The notes under the pieces are model-generated. The model made no database searches, was not told the origin of the DNA, and saw only the letters and a list, made by a program, of their open reading frames with translations. Position numbers and translations under genes: made by a program. From contig JAJDCD010000023.1 of the NCBI GenBank assembly GCA_029261035.1, forward strand, positions 310,001 through 374,000: 64,000 nucleotides of DNA. Reading direction: 5' to 3'. Shown piece after piece: positions 8,286 through 15,785 of the stretch. Every line of letters starts with the position of its first letter. Within the stretch, counting starts at the first letter, position 1. Source of the DNA: Candidatus Omnitrophota bacterium (GTDB taxonomy: Bacteria; Omnitrophota; Omnitrophia; Omnitrophales; JACROU01).

Positions 8286-9398
8286 TTAATTTTTAACTTT
8301 CGATCTTTTCTGGCAATCTTCGATATTTTTTAAGGGACAGAAACTTTGGATGATAGCGTCACTGCAGCTGTAGTGATAAGGGTAGGAGTGGAAGTAAGCA
8401 GAGGTGATGATGTTGTTTAATTCCTTGTCCGAAAGTCCTACGCGTTGTTTGTGATTCCATGAGTGCATTAATTTTTCTGAGTCTTCTTGGTTTAAACCAT
8501 TTCTTCTAAATTCTGATACTAATCGAATAGCACAATTATTACGAAAACCTTTTTCAATAGACGAATGTAAAATTTGCAACATTCCTGGACATAAAAAAAC
8601 TTCGGGGTCTTTACCTAACTTTGCCTTGATGGGATAGCGAAAAGGTTTCTTTGTGATTTGCCGCACAACTCTTTTAGATCGGTAGAAGATGCGGGAAAGC
8701 GTTGGGTTTTCATCGATATGTTTTATTCTAGAGACGAGACCCGAATCGTCCGTAAAATGAAGTTCGTGAGGGTAGGTTGCTTTTTCTAAAATGTCTTTAG
8801 TAGAAAATTGAAATAGTTCTTCGGGAAGTAGTTGAACTTTATATTTCTGAGTTTTTTGGTTTTTGGTGTTTGGCAAACGAAGCAAACGAACTTTATCTTT
8901 GATGGTAAGATCAAAAATATTTTGCTCTATTTCAGGCATTTGTAATAAGATTTCTTTTCTAAATTGAGAGAAAGTAATATGTAGATTTTTTGACGGGGTG
9001 ATGTGTCCTAAGACCCTTGTATCTAACATAAAATGAAAACCTTTAGCCCCACTAAAGTAAATTAAACAATCCTCTGCATTAAGGCCGCAATGAGAAAAGA
9101 GCATGTTGGCAAAAATACGTGCTTGATCTAATGCTTTTTCCAAATCTTGAGAATCTAAATCAAAGGCTAGAAAAGTGGCCCATACTTTCCCGTCATATCC
9201 GCCAATCGAAGGACGTCCTTTGTTGAGATGCATTTCCATATAAGTGAGTATTTCTGGAGGAAAGAAAAAGCAAGATGCGTGACATTCATAATTTTTATAA
9301 GATTGAATAAGGTGAGGGATTTCCTGTAAGGGTACGATGTGATTTCGAAACCCCTTTTGGTGCTGTGCGGCAAATTCCACCAAATGATAGCGTCGCAT
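8286..9398 (-). CDS. Archaeo-eukaryotic-type primase (PriS-like) fused to a PriL-like cysteine domain
   Basis: This 370-residue protein has motifs of the AEP primase superfamily. Motif I is FLAFDLDSQD with D80 and D82. Motif II is SGAKGFHF (S116, K119, H122). A third acidic residue D163 in IFDLTIKDK is followed by RLLRLPNT. The C-terminal part (about 265-365) has four spaced cysteines, C270-P-G-M, C345, C354 and C362, around helices containing KGFRNNCAIRL. This resembles the Fe-S domain of the primase large subunit. Bacterial homologues are known as stand-alone or CRISPR- or plasmid-linked PrimPol proteins; no CRISPR array or integrase is near. It is convergent with giant A, with a 10-base gap. 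The start is supported by GAGGG upstream of the ATG. Role in priming or repair is inferred. Confidence 0.8.
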   Translation of the reverse strand: MRRYHLVEFAAQHQKGFRNHIVPLQEIPHLIQSYKNYECHASCFFFPPEILTYMEMHLNKGRPSIGGYDGKVWATFLAFDLDSQDLEKALDQARIFANMLFSHCGLNAEDCLIYFSGAKGFHFMLDTRVLGHITPSKNLHITFSQFRKEILLQMPEIEQNIFDLTIKDKVRLLRLPNTKNQKTQKYKVQLLPEELFQFSTKDILEKATYPHELHFTDDSGLVSRIKHIDENPTLSRIFYRSKRVVRQITKKPFRYPIKAKLGKDPEVFLCPGMLQILHSSIEKGFRNNCAIRLVSEFRRNGLNQEDSEKLMHSWNHKQRVGLSDKELNNIITSAYFHSYPYHYSCSDAIIQSFCPLKNIEDCQKRSKVKN

Positions 9399-9440
9399 TT
9401 GAGACCCTCGTGGTTACAAAATAAGTATAACAGGTGGGAG

Positions 9441-9645
9441 GGGGGAATTGTGGCGGGGGCGTCGTCGGAAGAGTTGTTCCCGCAGCTCAGACAGCACAAA
9501 AGCAAAAGCCGCTTTTGTGAACTCGCTTCGGAAACAACTCCTCCTCCTTGTGGAGCACAATTTTGAGGGTGGAGGAGTGACAATTATTGGCATCGAGCCA
9601 ATAATTGTTATAGGGTAACAGTATCGTCACATGTGTGACGATGCT
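9441..9645 (+). repeat. Composite hairpin element, copy 1
   Basis: This lies in the 452-base gap between the divergent primase and ACT genes. Hairpin 1 (about 9443-9563) has the outer pair GAGTTGTT/AACAACTC and the constant core GCTCAGACAGCACAAAA...TTTTGTGAACTCGC. Hairpin 2 (about 9579-9609) is CAATTATTGG-CATCGAG-CCAATAATTG. Hairpin 3 (about 9622-9643) is ATCGTCACA/TGTGACGAT. The rest of the gap (9646-9850) shows no gene. Confidence 0.75.
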
Positions 9646-9850
9646 CTTTTGATGGTTTGAATAGCCTGGGCCCTTTATGCATACAGGCAGGCAAGGGTGT
9701 TTGGCCTAAATACCCTCTCGGCTTTACAATCTGGTAGGGGGAGAGTATACTTATTTGTAAAGAACTGTAACTCTTTATTTGGTGATATGTTAACGAGTTG
9801 CTGGGTGATATGAAAGGATTAGGGGTAGATTTTTTACCCTCATAAACTAT

Positions 9851-10252
9851 ATGTATTCAACTAAACAACTTTCCGTATTTTTAGAAAACCGTCCTGGTGT
9901 GTTGGCTCATGCGTGTAATGTCTTAGGTAGTTCGGATATTAACATTCATGCTATTTCTGTTCATGATACCGTAGATCAAGCGGTTGTTCGTTTCATGGTC
10001 GACAATCCAACCAAAGCTTTGCTTCTCTTGGAACAAGAAGGTTTTTATGTGATTGAGCAAAATGTGGTTGTGATGAATATGGCGAATCAACCTGGAAATT
10101 TAGGTGAGATTTCTCGACGTCTTGCACTTGCAGATATTAATATTAATTATGCATATGCAACGGCTGGAGAAGGAATGTCTAAAGCGCTTTTGATTTTACG
10201 TACAGATGAAATGGAAAGAGCTATCGAAGCCTTGGAAGAGTTAGAAGCGTAA
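9851..10252 (+). CDS. Tandem ACT-domain protein
   Basis: This 133-residue protein is made of two consecutive ACT domains (about 5-65 and 72-133). The first opens with LSVFLENRPGVLAHACNVLG and the second contains NQPGNLGEISRRLALADININ. Both have the glycine between strand 1 and helix 1 that shapes the ligand pocket. ACT domains bind small ligands, usually amino acids, and act as allosteric sensors. With no enzyme domain attached, this is likely a stand-alone regulator of the type found next to phenylacetate-CoA ligases, but no such gene is nearby. The ATG lacks a clear Shine-Dalgarno; instead a small GGGTA/TACCC hairpin with a T-rich loop sits at 9823-9839, which might affect initiation. Confidence 0.85.
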   Translation: MYSTKQLSVFLENRPGVLAHACNVLGSSDINIHAISVHDTVDQAVVRFMVDNPTKALLLLEQEGFYVIEQNVVVMNMANQPGNLGEISRRLALADININYAYATAGEGMSKALLILRTDEMERAIEALEELEA

Positions 10253-10312
10253 GAATCGGTTGCTTATAGCTGTCAGCCATTAGCTCTTAGCTTTTAGTAA
10301 ATCATTCAAATT

Positions 10313-10410
10313 TGTCTTTGCGAGGCTAGTAACAAAAAGGGCCACGGCAATCTCAGGTTTTCTATACCTGAGATTGCCGCGGCCCTTTTGTTTAATGACT
10401 CGCAATGACT
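10313..10410. repeat. GTCATTGCGAGG/CGTGGCAATCTC palindromic repeat, copy b1
   Basis: This sits between the convergent ACT and fabI genes. The inner stem GGGCCACGGCAATCTCAGG / CCTGAGATTGCCGCGGCCC, with flanking AAAA/TTTT, spans 10335-10389. The ends read TTTGCGAGGC and ACTCGCAATGAC. The strong stem followed by TTTTG could also terminate transcription on either strand. Related copies lie at 20565, 24471, 16708 and 26297. Confidence 0.7.
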
Positions 10411-10418
10411 GATTCTAA

Positions 10419-11183
10419 CTACATTCCCATAATGGAATAACCAGAATCTACGTACAAAATATTTCCTGTAATCCCACGGGATAAATTACTCGCTAAAAAT
10501 AAAGCGGTGTCACCCACTTCGCTTGCTTCGGTGTTTCTTTTAAGAGGAGCTTTTTCTCTAACAACCTTCAACATTTCGGTGAATCCAGAGATGCCTCTAG
10601 CCGCTAGTGTGTTAATTGGGCCTGCAGAAATTCCGTTAACACGAATGTTTTTAGCGCCCAAGTCACTCGCAAGATAACGAATGCTTGCTTCAAGAGCCGC
10701 TTTAGCAACTCCCATTACATTGTATCGAGGTACTACAGCAACACTTCCAAGATAGGTTAACGCAACAATGCTTCCACCTTCGGTCATAAGAGGAACGGCA
10801 TGTTTTGAGATGGCTGTTAAAGAGTAGGCGCTGATATCATGAGCAAGGTGAAACCCGTCTCGTGAAGTGCTGACGAAATCTGTTTCCAAATCTTCCTTTT
10901 TAGCAAATGCAACGCAATGTACTAGGATATCAATTTGACCAAAGCTATTTTTAAGCTCGTCAAACACAGCTTTAATTTCATCATCGTTAGTTACATCACA
11001 AGGAAGTACTTGTGAGCCTTCTAGTGTGTCTGCTAAATCACGGACATTCTTTTCGATTCTTTCGCCTTGGAAAGTGAAAGCTATTTGAGCTCCTTGAGAC
11101 GCTAAAGATTGTGCGATGGCCCAAGCAATGCTTCTTTTGTTGGCAACACCGAAAATGACCGCTTTTTTACCTTTCAATAACAT
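10419..11183 (-). CDS. fabI: Enoyl-[acyl-carrier-protein] reductase (NADH), FabI type
   Basis: This is the last reductive step of the fatty-acid elongation cycle (FAS II). The 254-residue protein has the FabI-type nucleotide site GVANKRSIAWAIA near the N-terminus and the catalytic residues Y144, Y154 and K161 in TYLGSVAVVPRYNVMGVAK. The following AGPINTLAARGI is the substrate loop typical of FabI. I chose the ATG at 11183 because AAAGGAG lies just upstream and MLLKGKKAVIFG matches the family N-terminus. An in-frame ATG at 11225, with GGAGA before it, would add 14 polar residues and cannot be excluded. A strong promoter lies at 11306-11333. The gene is monocistronic and ends facing the ACT gene across a palindrome. 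Confidence 0.95.
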   Translation of the reverse strand: MLLKGKKAVIFGVANKRSIAWAIAQSLASQGAQIAFTFQGERIEKNVRDLADTLEGSQVLPCDVTNDDEIKAVFDELKNSFGQIDILVHCVAFAKKEDLETDFVSTSRDGFHLAHDISAYSLTAISKHAVPLMTEGGSIVALTYLGSVAVVPRYNVMGVAKAALEASIRYLASDLGAKNIRVNGISAGPINTLAARGISGFTEMLKVVREKAPLKRNTEASEVGDTALFLASNLSRGITGNILYVDSGYSIMGM

Positions 11184-11305
11184 GGTTTCTCCTTTATTTT
11201 GAGTTTCAGTCGTTGTTTCACTCATGATATTCTCCAGTCTAAACAGATAATTGTGAACCCCTGTCCTATAAGGGATAAGGGTTTATTTTTTGTGATTACC
11301 GGTGT

Positions 11306-11333
11306 ATTATACAGCTCCTTTTAGGGATGTAAA
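11306..11333 (-). promoter_or_regulatory. Strong sigma70-like promoter for fabI
   Basis: Read on the minus strand, a TTTACA -35 (11333-11328) is followed after 16 bases by a perfect TATAAT -10 (11311-11306). Transcription would begin near 11299, about 75-115 bases upstream of the two possible fabI starts. Confidence 0.65.
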
Positions 11334-11387
11334 GAGAACGTTAGCGGATAGCGTTTAGCGTAGAGCGGATAGGAAAATCTTTGTCAT

Positions 11388-11500
11388 CCCCGGCTTGATC
11401 GGGGATCCAGTGTCTTTGTTGTATCTGCTTACAAAATAAAACCTTTTGTCTATCTGGATCCCGCCATGCCTTCGGCAGGCATTAAGTGCGGGATGAGAGG
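11388..11500. repeat. GTCATCCCxGxTTGATCGGGGATCCAG-type palindromic repeat, copy f1
   Basis: GTCATCCCCGGCTTGATCG and GGATCCAGTGTC on the left are mirrored by CTGGATCCCGCCATGCC and GCGGGATGAGAG on the right. An AGCGTTTAGCGTAGAGCGGA run precedes it. Together they fill the gap between fabI and ispH, so the ispH start upstream of 11541 would lie inside repeat DNA. Confidence 0.65.
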
Positions 11501-11540
11501 GTGGAAGGTTTTACTAAGGACTATAGAAAAGAGAAGAGTG

Positions 11541-12731
11541 ATGACGAATAAGAAAAATCAAGTTATTAGAACCAGTTTAGGGCTGAAAGATGAAGTCCTA
11601 GACGATTTAGAAAAAGACTATAAAAGCCCGCTCGTTGAGAAGATGAAGCAGGAGGGTAACCGTCTGTCTATTGGGAACTTCAATTTTCACATTGCCCAAG
11701 AATTTGGGTTTTGTTATGGAGTTGAAAAAACGGTCGACTTTGCTTACCAAACGATTAAAAAATTTCCAGATAAGAAAATTTATACAACTAGCGAAATGAT
11801 TCATAACCCCAGAGTTAATTTAAGATTAAGGGATTTGGGCGTCGAGTTTTTAGATGGACAGTATTCTCAAGGAAAGAGTCTAAACGATATCACTGAAGAG
11901 GATGTGGTTTTAATCCCTGCTTTTGGTTTAACACCCAATGATTTAGAGAGGCTGAAAGAAAAAGGATGTATTTTAGTGGATACGACTTGCGGGTCGGTTG
12001 TCCATGTATGGAAACGTGTAGAACGTTATGCAAAAGAAGGTTTTACATCTTTGATTCACGGCAAATACAATCATGAAGAAACGATTGCGACGAGTTCGCA
12101 TGTTACGGAAGGTCCTGGAGGACACTTTATTGTTGTGCGTGATATGCCTCAAACACAAACCGTTTGTGATTACATAGAAAATGGTGGAGATAAAGACAAG
12201 TTCCTTGAGGAGTTTAAGCTGGCTGTTTCTGAAGGGTTTGATCCAGATAAACATCTACCTCAGATGGGGGTTGCTAACCAAACAACCATGTTAAGTTCAG
12301 AGTCTTTGGAGATAGCAGAAAAAATAAAGCAATCTTTAAGCAAGCGATATGGGAGTGAAAATATAAATGAACACTTTCGCTCATTCGACACTATCTGTAG
12401 CGCCACACAAGAACGACAAGATGCTATTTTGGAATTAGCTCAATCCAAGACAATCGATTTGATTTTGGTCATAGGAGGTTATAACTCCAGCAATACAACG
12501 CATTTGGCTGAGCTGAGTTTGGAGTATCACCCTGCATTTCATATTCAAGAAGCTTCTGAAATTTTATCTTTAAAAGAGATTCGACATCAGCCTATTGGGA
12601 AAGAAGACCAGGTTGTGGAATCGGGTTGGTTGCCTCAGGGCAAAGTTTCCATTGGATTAACGGCAGGAGCCTCTACGCCTAACCGTGTGATAGAGGATGT
12701 TATTCAAAGACTGATTGAACTGAGCAAATAA
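11541..12731 (+). CDS. ispH: 4-hydroxy-3-methylbut-2-enyl diphosphate reductase
   Basis: This is the final enzyme of the MEP isoprenoid pathway. It reduces HMBPP to IPP and DMAPP with a 4Fe-4S cluster. The three cluster cysteines are visible: C58 in FGFCYGVEKTV, C150 in DTTCGSV and C286 in DTICSATQERQ. The substrate-binding EMIHNPRV and HGKYNHEE segments are present. At 396 residues it is the long plant/cyanobacterial-like form with an N-terminal extension and inserts, not the ~310-residue E. coli form. The frame is open further upstream, but that part is repeat DNA; ATG 11541 follows AGAAGAG. The pathway partner in this window is the polyprenyl synthase at 59909. Confidence 0.92.
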   Translation: MTNKKNQVIRTSLGLKDEVLDDLEKDYKSPLVEKMKQEGNRLSIGNFNFHIAQEFGFCYGVEKTVDFAYQTIKKFPDKKIYTTSEMIHNPRVNLRLRDLGVEFLDGQYSQGKSLNDITEEDVVLIPAFGLTPNDLERLKEKGCILVDTTCGSVVHVWKRVERYAKEGFTSLIHGKYNHEETIATSSHVTEGPGGHFIVVRDMPQTQTVCDYIENGGDKDKFLEEFKLAVSEGFDPDKHLPQMGVANQTTMLSSESLEIAEKIKQSLSKRYGSENINEHFRSFDTICSATQERQDAILELAQSKTIDLILVIGGYNSSNTTHLAELSLEYHPAFHIQEASEILSLKEIRHQPIGKEDQVVESGWLPQGKVSIGLTAGASTPNRVIEDVIQRLIELSK

Positions 12732-12792
12732 TAAAGCTATTATAAGTCTCTCTTATTATTAAAGTTTGATTGGATAGAGACAAAGGGCACGA

Positions 12793-12984
12793 ATGAAAGC
12801 ATTTCAATTTATTTATATTTTTATTATCGGCCATTTATTTGTTTGGGTTCCGTTTGCATTACTGGATTTTTTGTTTTGTCACGGAAAGATGTTTGCTGAT
12901 GGCCCTTCTTTATTTTTGGTTGAGATGGTAGCAATTACATTTGTTGCAGCTAAGTTGAAAAAAACATGGACACAAGAAGGGTGA
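12793..12984 (+). CDS. Small membrane protein, unknown function
   Basis: This is a 63-residue hydrophobic peptide with two probable membrane helices (about residues 4-26 and 38-54) and a basic C-terminal tail (KLKKTWTQEG). I do not recognise a family. The ATG is preceded by AAAGGGCACGA, an acceptable ribosome site. The gene lies between ispH and the next small gene on the same strand, so it is likely expressed with them. The coding nature is moderately supported by the clean helix pattern and ribosome site. It could also be a chance hydrophobic frame. Confidence 0.5.
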   Translation: MKAFQFIYIFIIGHLFVWVPFALLDFLFCHGKMFADGPSLFLVEMVAITFVAAKLKKTWTQEG

Positions 12985-13021
12985 CGGCGTTCGTTATCCT
13001 TATCAAGGGATTCTTATCATT

Positions 13022-13372
13022 ATGATGAAATTAGTAGCTCTAGGCTTAGCAGTCTTTTTAATATTCTACTTTTTTAATTGGGCCCGCAGAAAAAATTTAT
13101 ATGGGGATACAAAAGAAGTTGAGACTAAAAAAATAAAATTGCCTGAAATTTTGAAAGAAAGCTGGATTCAGCTTTACGAAACAGCATCTAAAGCCGAAGC
13201 GCAGCAGTTAAAAGCGCATTTAGAAGAATTAGAAGTGCAAAGTATTTTATATGAACAAGGAAAGAAAAGCGTTGATGGAAAAGAGCTTCCTGGAATTGGC
13301 TTTGTTGTTCCAAAAAGTCAATTACGGCGCGCACAAAATTTATTATTTAGATTTTTAGAACGAAATAAATAA
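13022..13372 (+). CDS. Membrane-anchored DUF2007-like protein
   Basis: This 116-residue protein has one N-terminal membrane helix (about 3-19) and a positively charged boundary (ARRKN). A small soluble domain (about 47-116) follows. That domain has the pattern WIQLYETASKAEAQQLKAHL, LEVQSILYEQG and GFVVPKSQLRRAQNLL. This resembles the DUF2007 'putative signal transducing' domain, a small alpha/beta fold with a C-terminal helix. ATG is available at both 13022 and 13025. No clear Shine-Dalgarno is present beyond AAGGGA at 13007-13012. It lies directly upstream of the arginine decarboxylase gene. Function unknown. Confidence 0.65.
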   Translation: MMKLVALGLAVFLIFYFFNWARRKNLYGDTKEVETKKIKLPEILKESWIQLYETASKAEAQQLKAHLEELEVQSILYEQGKKSVDGKELPGIGFVVPKSQLRRAQNLLFRFLERNK

Positions 13373-13404
13373 ACAGATAGATTATTTAAGAGGAGAAGCT
13401 GCGC

Positions 13405-13953
13405 ATGTTATTACCTAAAAAAGCATTTTTAACTAAAGGTGTTGGAGTTCATACCGAAAAATTATCTAGTTTTGAAGTTGCGCTTCGAGATGCGAGCATT
13501 GCTCAATACAACCTGGTGCGTGTTTCTAGTATTTATCCTCCGCATTGCCAAATGATTCCTAAAAGTTCAGGGCAAAAACACATGAGTCCAGGCCAGATTG
13601 TTCATGTCGTAATGAGTGAATCTTCTACGAATGAACCCAACCGTCTGATTGCAGCATCTGTTGGGGTTGCCAGACCTAAAGATCCTAATCACTACGGTTA
13701 TCTTTCTGAGCATCACTCCTATGGTGAAACAGCAAAAAAAGCAAATGATTATGCAGAAGATTTAGCCGCAGAAATGCTGGCAACAATTTTGGGTGCAAAG
13801 CGTTTTGATTTAGATAAAAGTTGGAACGAAAAACGAGAAGAATGGAAAATTATGTCTGATATCGTAAAGACCCAATCGATCACTCAATCGGCACAAGGCG
13901 ATAAAAGTGGTAAGTGGACAACAGTCGTAGCTGCTTGTGTTTTTATTATGTAA
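13405..13953 (+). CDS. Pyruvoyl-dependent arginine decarboxylase
   Basis: The enzyme converts arginine to agmatine using a self-made pyruvoyl group. The 182-residue proenzyme has the cleavage site VRVSSIYPP, with S41-S42 at the scissile bond; S42 would become the pyruvoyl group. Conserved downstream blocks are GQIVHVVMSE, AASVGVARP and the GYLSEHHSYG loop followed by the AEDLAAEMLA helix, as in the PvlArgDC/PdaD family. GGAGAAG lies 7 bases upstream of the ATG. The convergent neighbour is an agmatinase homologue, so the two would make putrescine from arginine. In other organisms this enzyme serves polyamine synthesis or acid resistance. Confidence 0.93.
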   Translation: MLLPKKAFLTKGVGVHTEKLSSFEVALRDASIAQYNLVRVSSIYPPHCQMIPKSSGQKHMSPGQIVHVVMSESSTNEPNRLIAASVGVARPKDPNHYGYLSEHHSYGETAKKANDYAEDLAAEMLATILGAKRFDLDKSWNEKREEWKIMSDIVKTQSITQSAQGDKSGKWTTVVAACVFIM

Positions 13954-13962
13954 TATTTATTT

Positions 13963-13985
13963 CCCTCGCCTCTTTGAGGAGAGGG
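13963..13985. terminator. Hairpin between convergent polyamine genes
   Basis: CCCTCGCCTC and GAGGAGAGGG pair around a three-base loop (TTT), followed by a GGGTTAGGGTGAGG tail. It lies between the stops of the decarboxylase and agmatinase genes and could end both transcripts. It lacks a long T-run, and similar sequences are common dispersed repeats, so terminator function is tentative. Confidence 0.4.
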
Positions 13986-14000
13986 TTAGGGTGAGGAGGG

Positions 14001-14936
14001 TTACTTCCGATCTTTCCTGCCATATTTAAATGCAATCATCTGATAAGCAATTCTCGCACACGTAAATTCCGAATAAACAAAATCTTCCTTTGGGGCTAAT
14101 TCCATAATATCCAATCCAACCACATTTTTTCTTTTTGCAACTTCTCTTAAAAGTTCTATAAGTTCGATGTATTCTAACCCTCCAGGTTCTGGAGTCCCTG
14201 TAGCGGGAATGATCGAGGGGTCCAACCCATCTGTATCAATCGAAATATAGACATTTTTATTTAAACTTGTAACTACTTCATTAACCCAATCTTTAGTGGG
14301 TTTCTCATGGAGTTCATGCGCAAAAAACATTTTAATTTTGTTCTTCTTCACATAATCCCATTGATCTTGAGAAAGTGTTCTCATTCCTACATGGACTGTT
14401 TTAACTAAATCGCTGACCCGTCGTAGAGCAGAAGCATGAGAGTAATTTGTGCCTTCATAAGAATCTCTTAAGTCTCCATGCGCATCAATATGCAGAACAG
14501 AAAGTTTGGGAGTAAATTCGTGAAAGGCCTTGATGATCCCCGAAGAAACGGAATGCTCTCCTCCTAACGAAATAATAAACTTCTTATCTTTAACGCACTT
14601 AAGTGTTTGCTGATACACTTTTTCGATATAAGGCTCTGGCTTAGAATATTTTTTCGAAGGGTTTAGAGGGGCAGAGGTGTGTATTCCTAACGCTTTAAAT
14701 GATTTTTTGGAATAAACATCGAAGTCTTCAATAAAACGAGAGGCATCGATAATAGCCCGAGGGCCTTTGCTGGTTCCGGTAGTGTAAGAGACGGTTCCTT
14801 CATAGGGAAATAACTGAACGACAATCGCGGACTTTTTGTAGTCGACATATTTTTTAGGTAACCCCAAAAAGTTATAAGGAGGATCTTTTCTTTTGAGGTA
14901 CGCTACTTTTTTAGGTCGTATATTTTTCTTCTTCAC
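14001..14936 (-). CDS. speB: Agmatinase (ureohydrolase family)
   Basis: The enzyme hydrolyses agmatine to putrescine and urea in the cytosol. The 311-residue protein has all binuclear Mn ligands of the arginase/agmatinase fold: H128 in GGEHS, D151, H153 and D155 in IDAHGDL, and D234 and D236 in SIDTDGLDP. The agmatinase-type TGTPEPGG loop follows. The start is a GTG at 14936, with GGGATGG about 11 bases upstream. A basic N-terminal stretch (KKKNIRPKK) precedes the conserved fold. Its convergent partner makes agmatine, which supports agmatinase over arginase. Confidence 0.9.
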   Translation of the reverse strand: MKKKNIRPKKVAYLKRKDPPYNFLGLPKKYVDYKKSAIVVQLFPYEGTVSYTTGTSKGPRAIIDASRFIEDFDVYSKKSFKALGIHTSAPLNPSKKYSKPEPYIEKVYQQTLKCVKDKKFIISLGGEHSVSSGIIKAFHEFTPKLSVLHIDAHGDLRDSYEGTNYSHASALRRVSDLVKTVHVGMRTLSQDQWDYVKKNKIKMFFAHELHEKPTKDWVNEVVTSLNKNVYISIDTDGLDPSIIPATGTPEPGGLEYIELIELLREVAKRKNVVGLDIMELAPKEDFVYSEFTCARIAYQMIAFKYGRKDRK

Positions 14937-15001
14937 AAAAAATCACCATCCCACATAAAAGTATGCCATAGGATAGGTGATATTGCTTTTGGAGTTCGAA
15001 A

Positions 15002-15652
15002 CTAAACAACTTCGTCAAACCCTTCAGGGACGGTGTATTCGAAAATTTGAGGGTCTATTTCGGCATTGATTTCTACTTGGGAGAAGGTGATTTGGGTGAT
15101 GTCGCCGCTGGTTTCTTTCATGATGACTTTTCTGGGGAAAAGGTCTTTGGATGAAAGGTGGATGACGATTTGTGTGTAAAAGGGAGTTAGTGATTTGTCT
15201 GTGGGTGTTAGAGAAAGAGAGTATGTTGTTTCGTTTCGAATGTCGCCAGGTTCAATGATAAAAGAATCGGCGAGTTTTAAGTCTTTGTTTCCCAATCCTA
15301 AAATTTGAAAGATGCGATCCGAACTTCCTCCAGCTACGGATATTTTTTGAACTTGTTTTGCCTCGGGAGACATCATCCAGGAGTTTTCTCCATTTAAAAC
15401 TATTTTAGACTCTTTAGGTATCATGTAGTGCCACAAAATTTGTTGTGGTTCTTGATACCAAACCGTTCCATCTGAAATATATTCTTCTTCAAAAAGTGTG
15501 AATACTTTTTTCTGAGAAAAGTTGGCTTTTAAGGTTATGATTTCTTTTTTTGCTGATTCGTAGGATTCTACAATGGAAGGAGAGGCACCGTCGGATACTG
15601 GGACCATGGTGGCGCATAGAAAAATGGAAATACCTAGTAATTTTGAAAACAT
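15002..15652 (-). CDS. lolA: Periplasmic outer-membrane lipoprotein carrier, LolA type
   Basis: This 216-residue protein has a signal peptide (about 1-22, ending SDGA), so it acts in the periplasm. The body matches the LolA half-barrel. YESAKKEIITLKANFSQKK is the opening helix and strand, and GTVWYQEPQQILWHYMIPK carries the W/Y-rich strand of the family. KIVLNGENSWMMSPEAKQVQ follows. LolA receives lipoproteins from LolCDE and passes them to the outer membrane, so its presence implies a diderm envelope. It is followed on the same strand, upstream, by another lipoprotein of related fold at 15786, separated by a repeat. Confidence 0.85.
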   Translation of the reverse strand: MFSKLLGISIFLCATMVPVSDGASPSIVESYESAKKEIITLKANFSQKKVFTLFEEEYISDGTVWYQEPQQILWHYMIPKESKIVLNGENSWMMSPEAKQVQKISVAGGSSDRIFQILGLGNKDLKLADSFIIEPGDIRNETTYSLSLTPTDKSLTPFYTQIVIHLSSKDLFPRKVIMKETSGDITQITFSQVEINAEIDPQIFEYTVPEGFDEVV

Positions 15653-15687
15653 GGTGCGGCTCCTATGTTTATTAAGCGAGATTTTTT

Positions 15688-15772
15688 AATGCTTACAGCC
15701 TGCCCTTTGCCTAGGGGACACACACTTTTGTCACAATTACTGTGTAATGGTTACAAAAGTCTATGTCCCCGA
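15688..15772. repeat. GGGGACACGCACTTTTG palindromic repeat, copy c1
   Basis: ACAGCCTGCCCTTTGCCTA leads into a hairpin GGGGACACACACTTTTGTCAC / TACAAAAGTCTATGTCCCC-like (15714-15770), followed by GACTTCC. Other copies are at 17546, 42395 and 50373. It lies between lolA and the lipoprotein gene. Confidence 0.75.
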
Positions 15773-15785
15773 CTTCCTTTTCGCT

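Noticed and set aside
9167-9583. Minus-strand frame of 138 residues across the primase start and repeat copy 1
   Set aside because: It is out of frame with the primase, and its N-terminal half is translated palindromic repeat.
14001-14936. Naming the ureohydrolase an arginase or formimidoylglutamase
   Set aside because: The convergent arginine decarboxylase makes agmatinase the most coherent assignment, although the fold alone would allow others.
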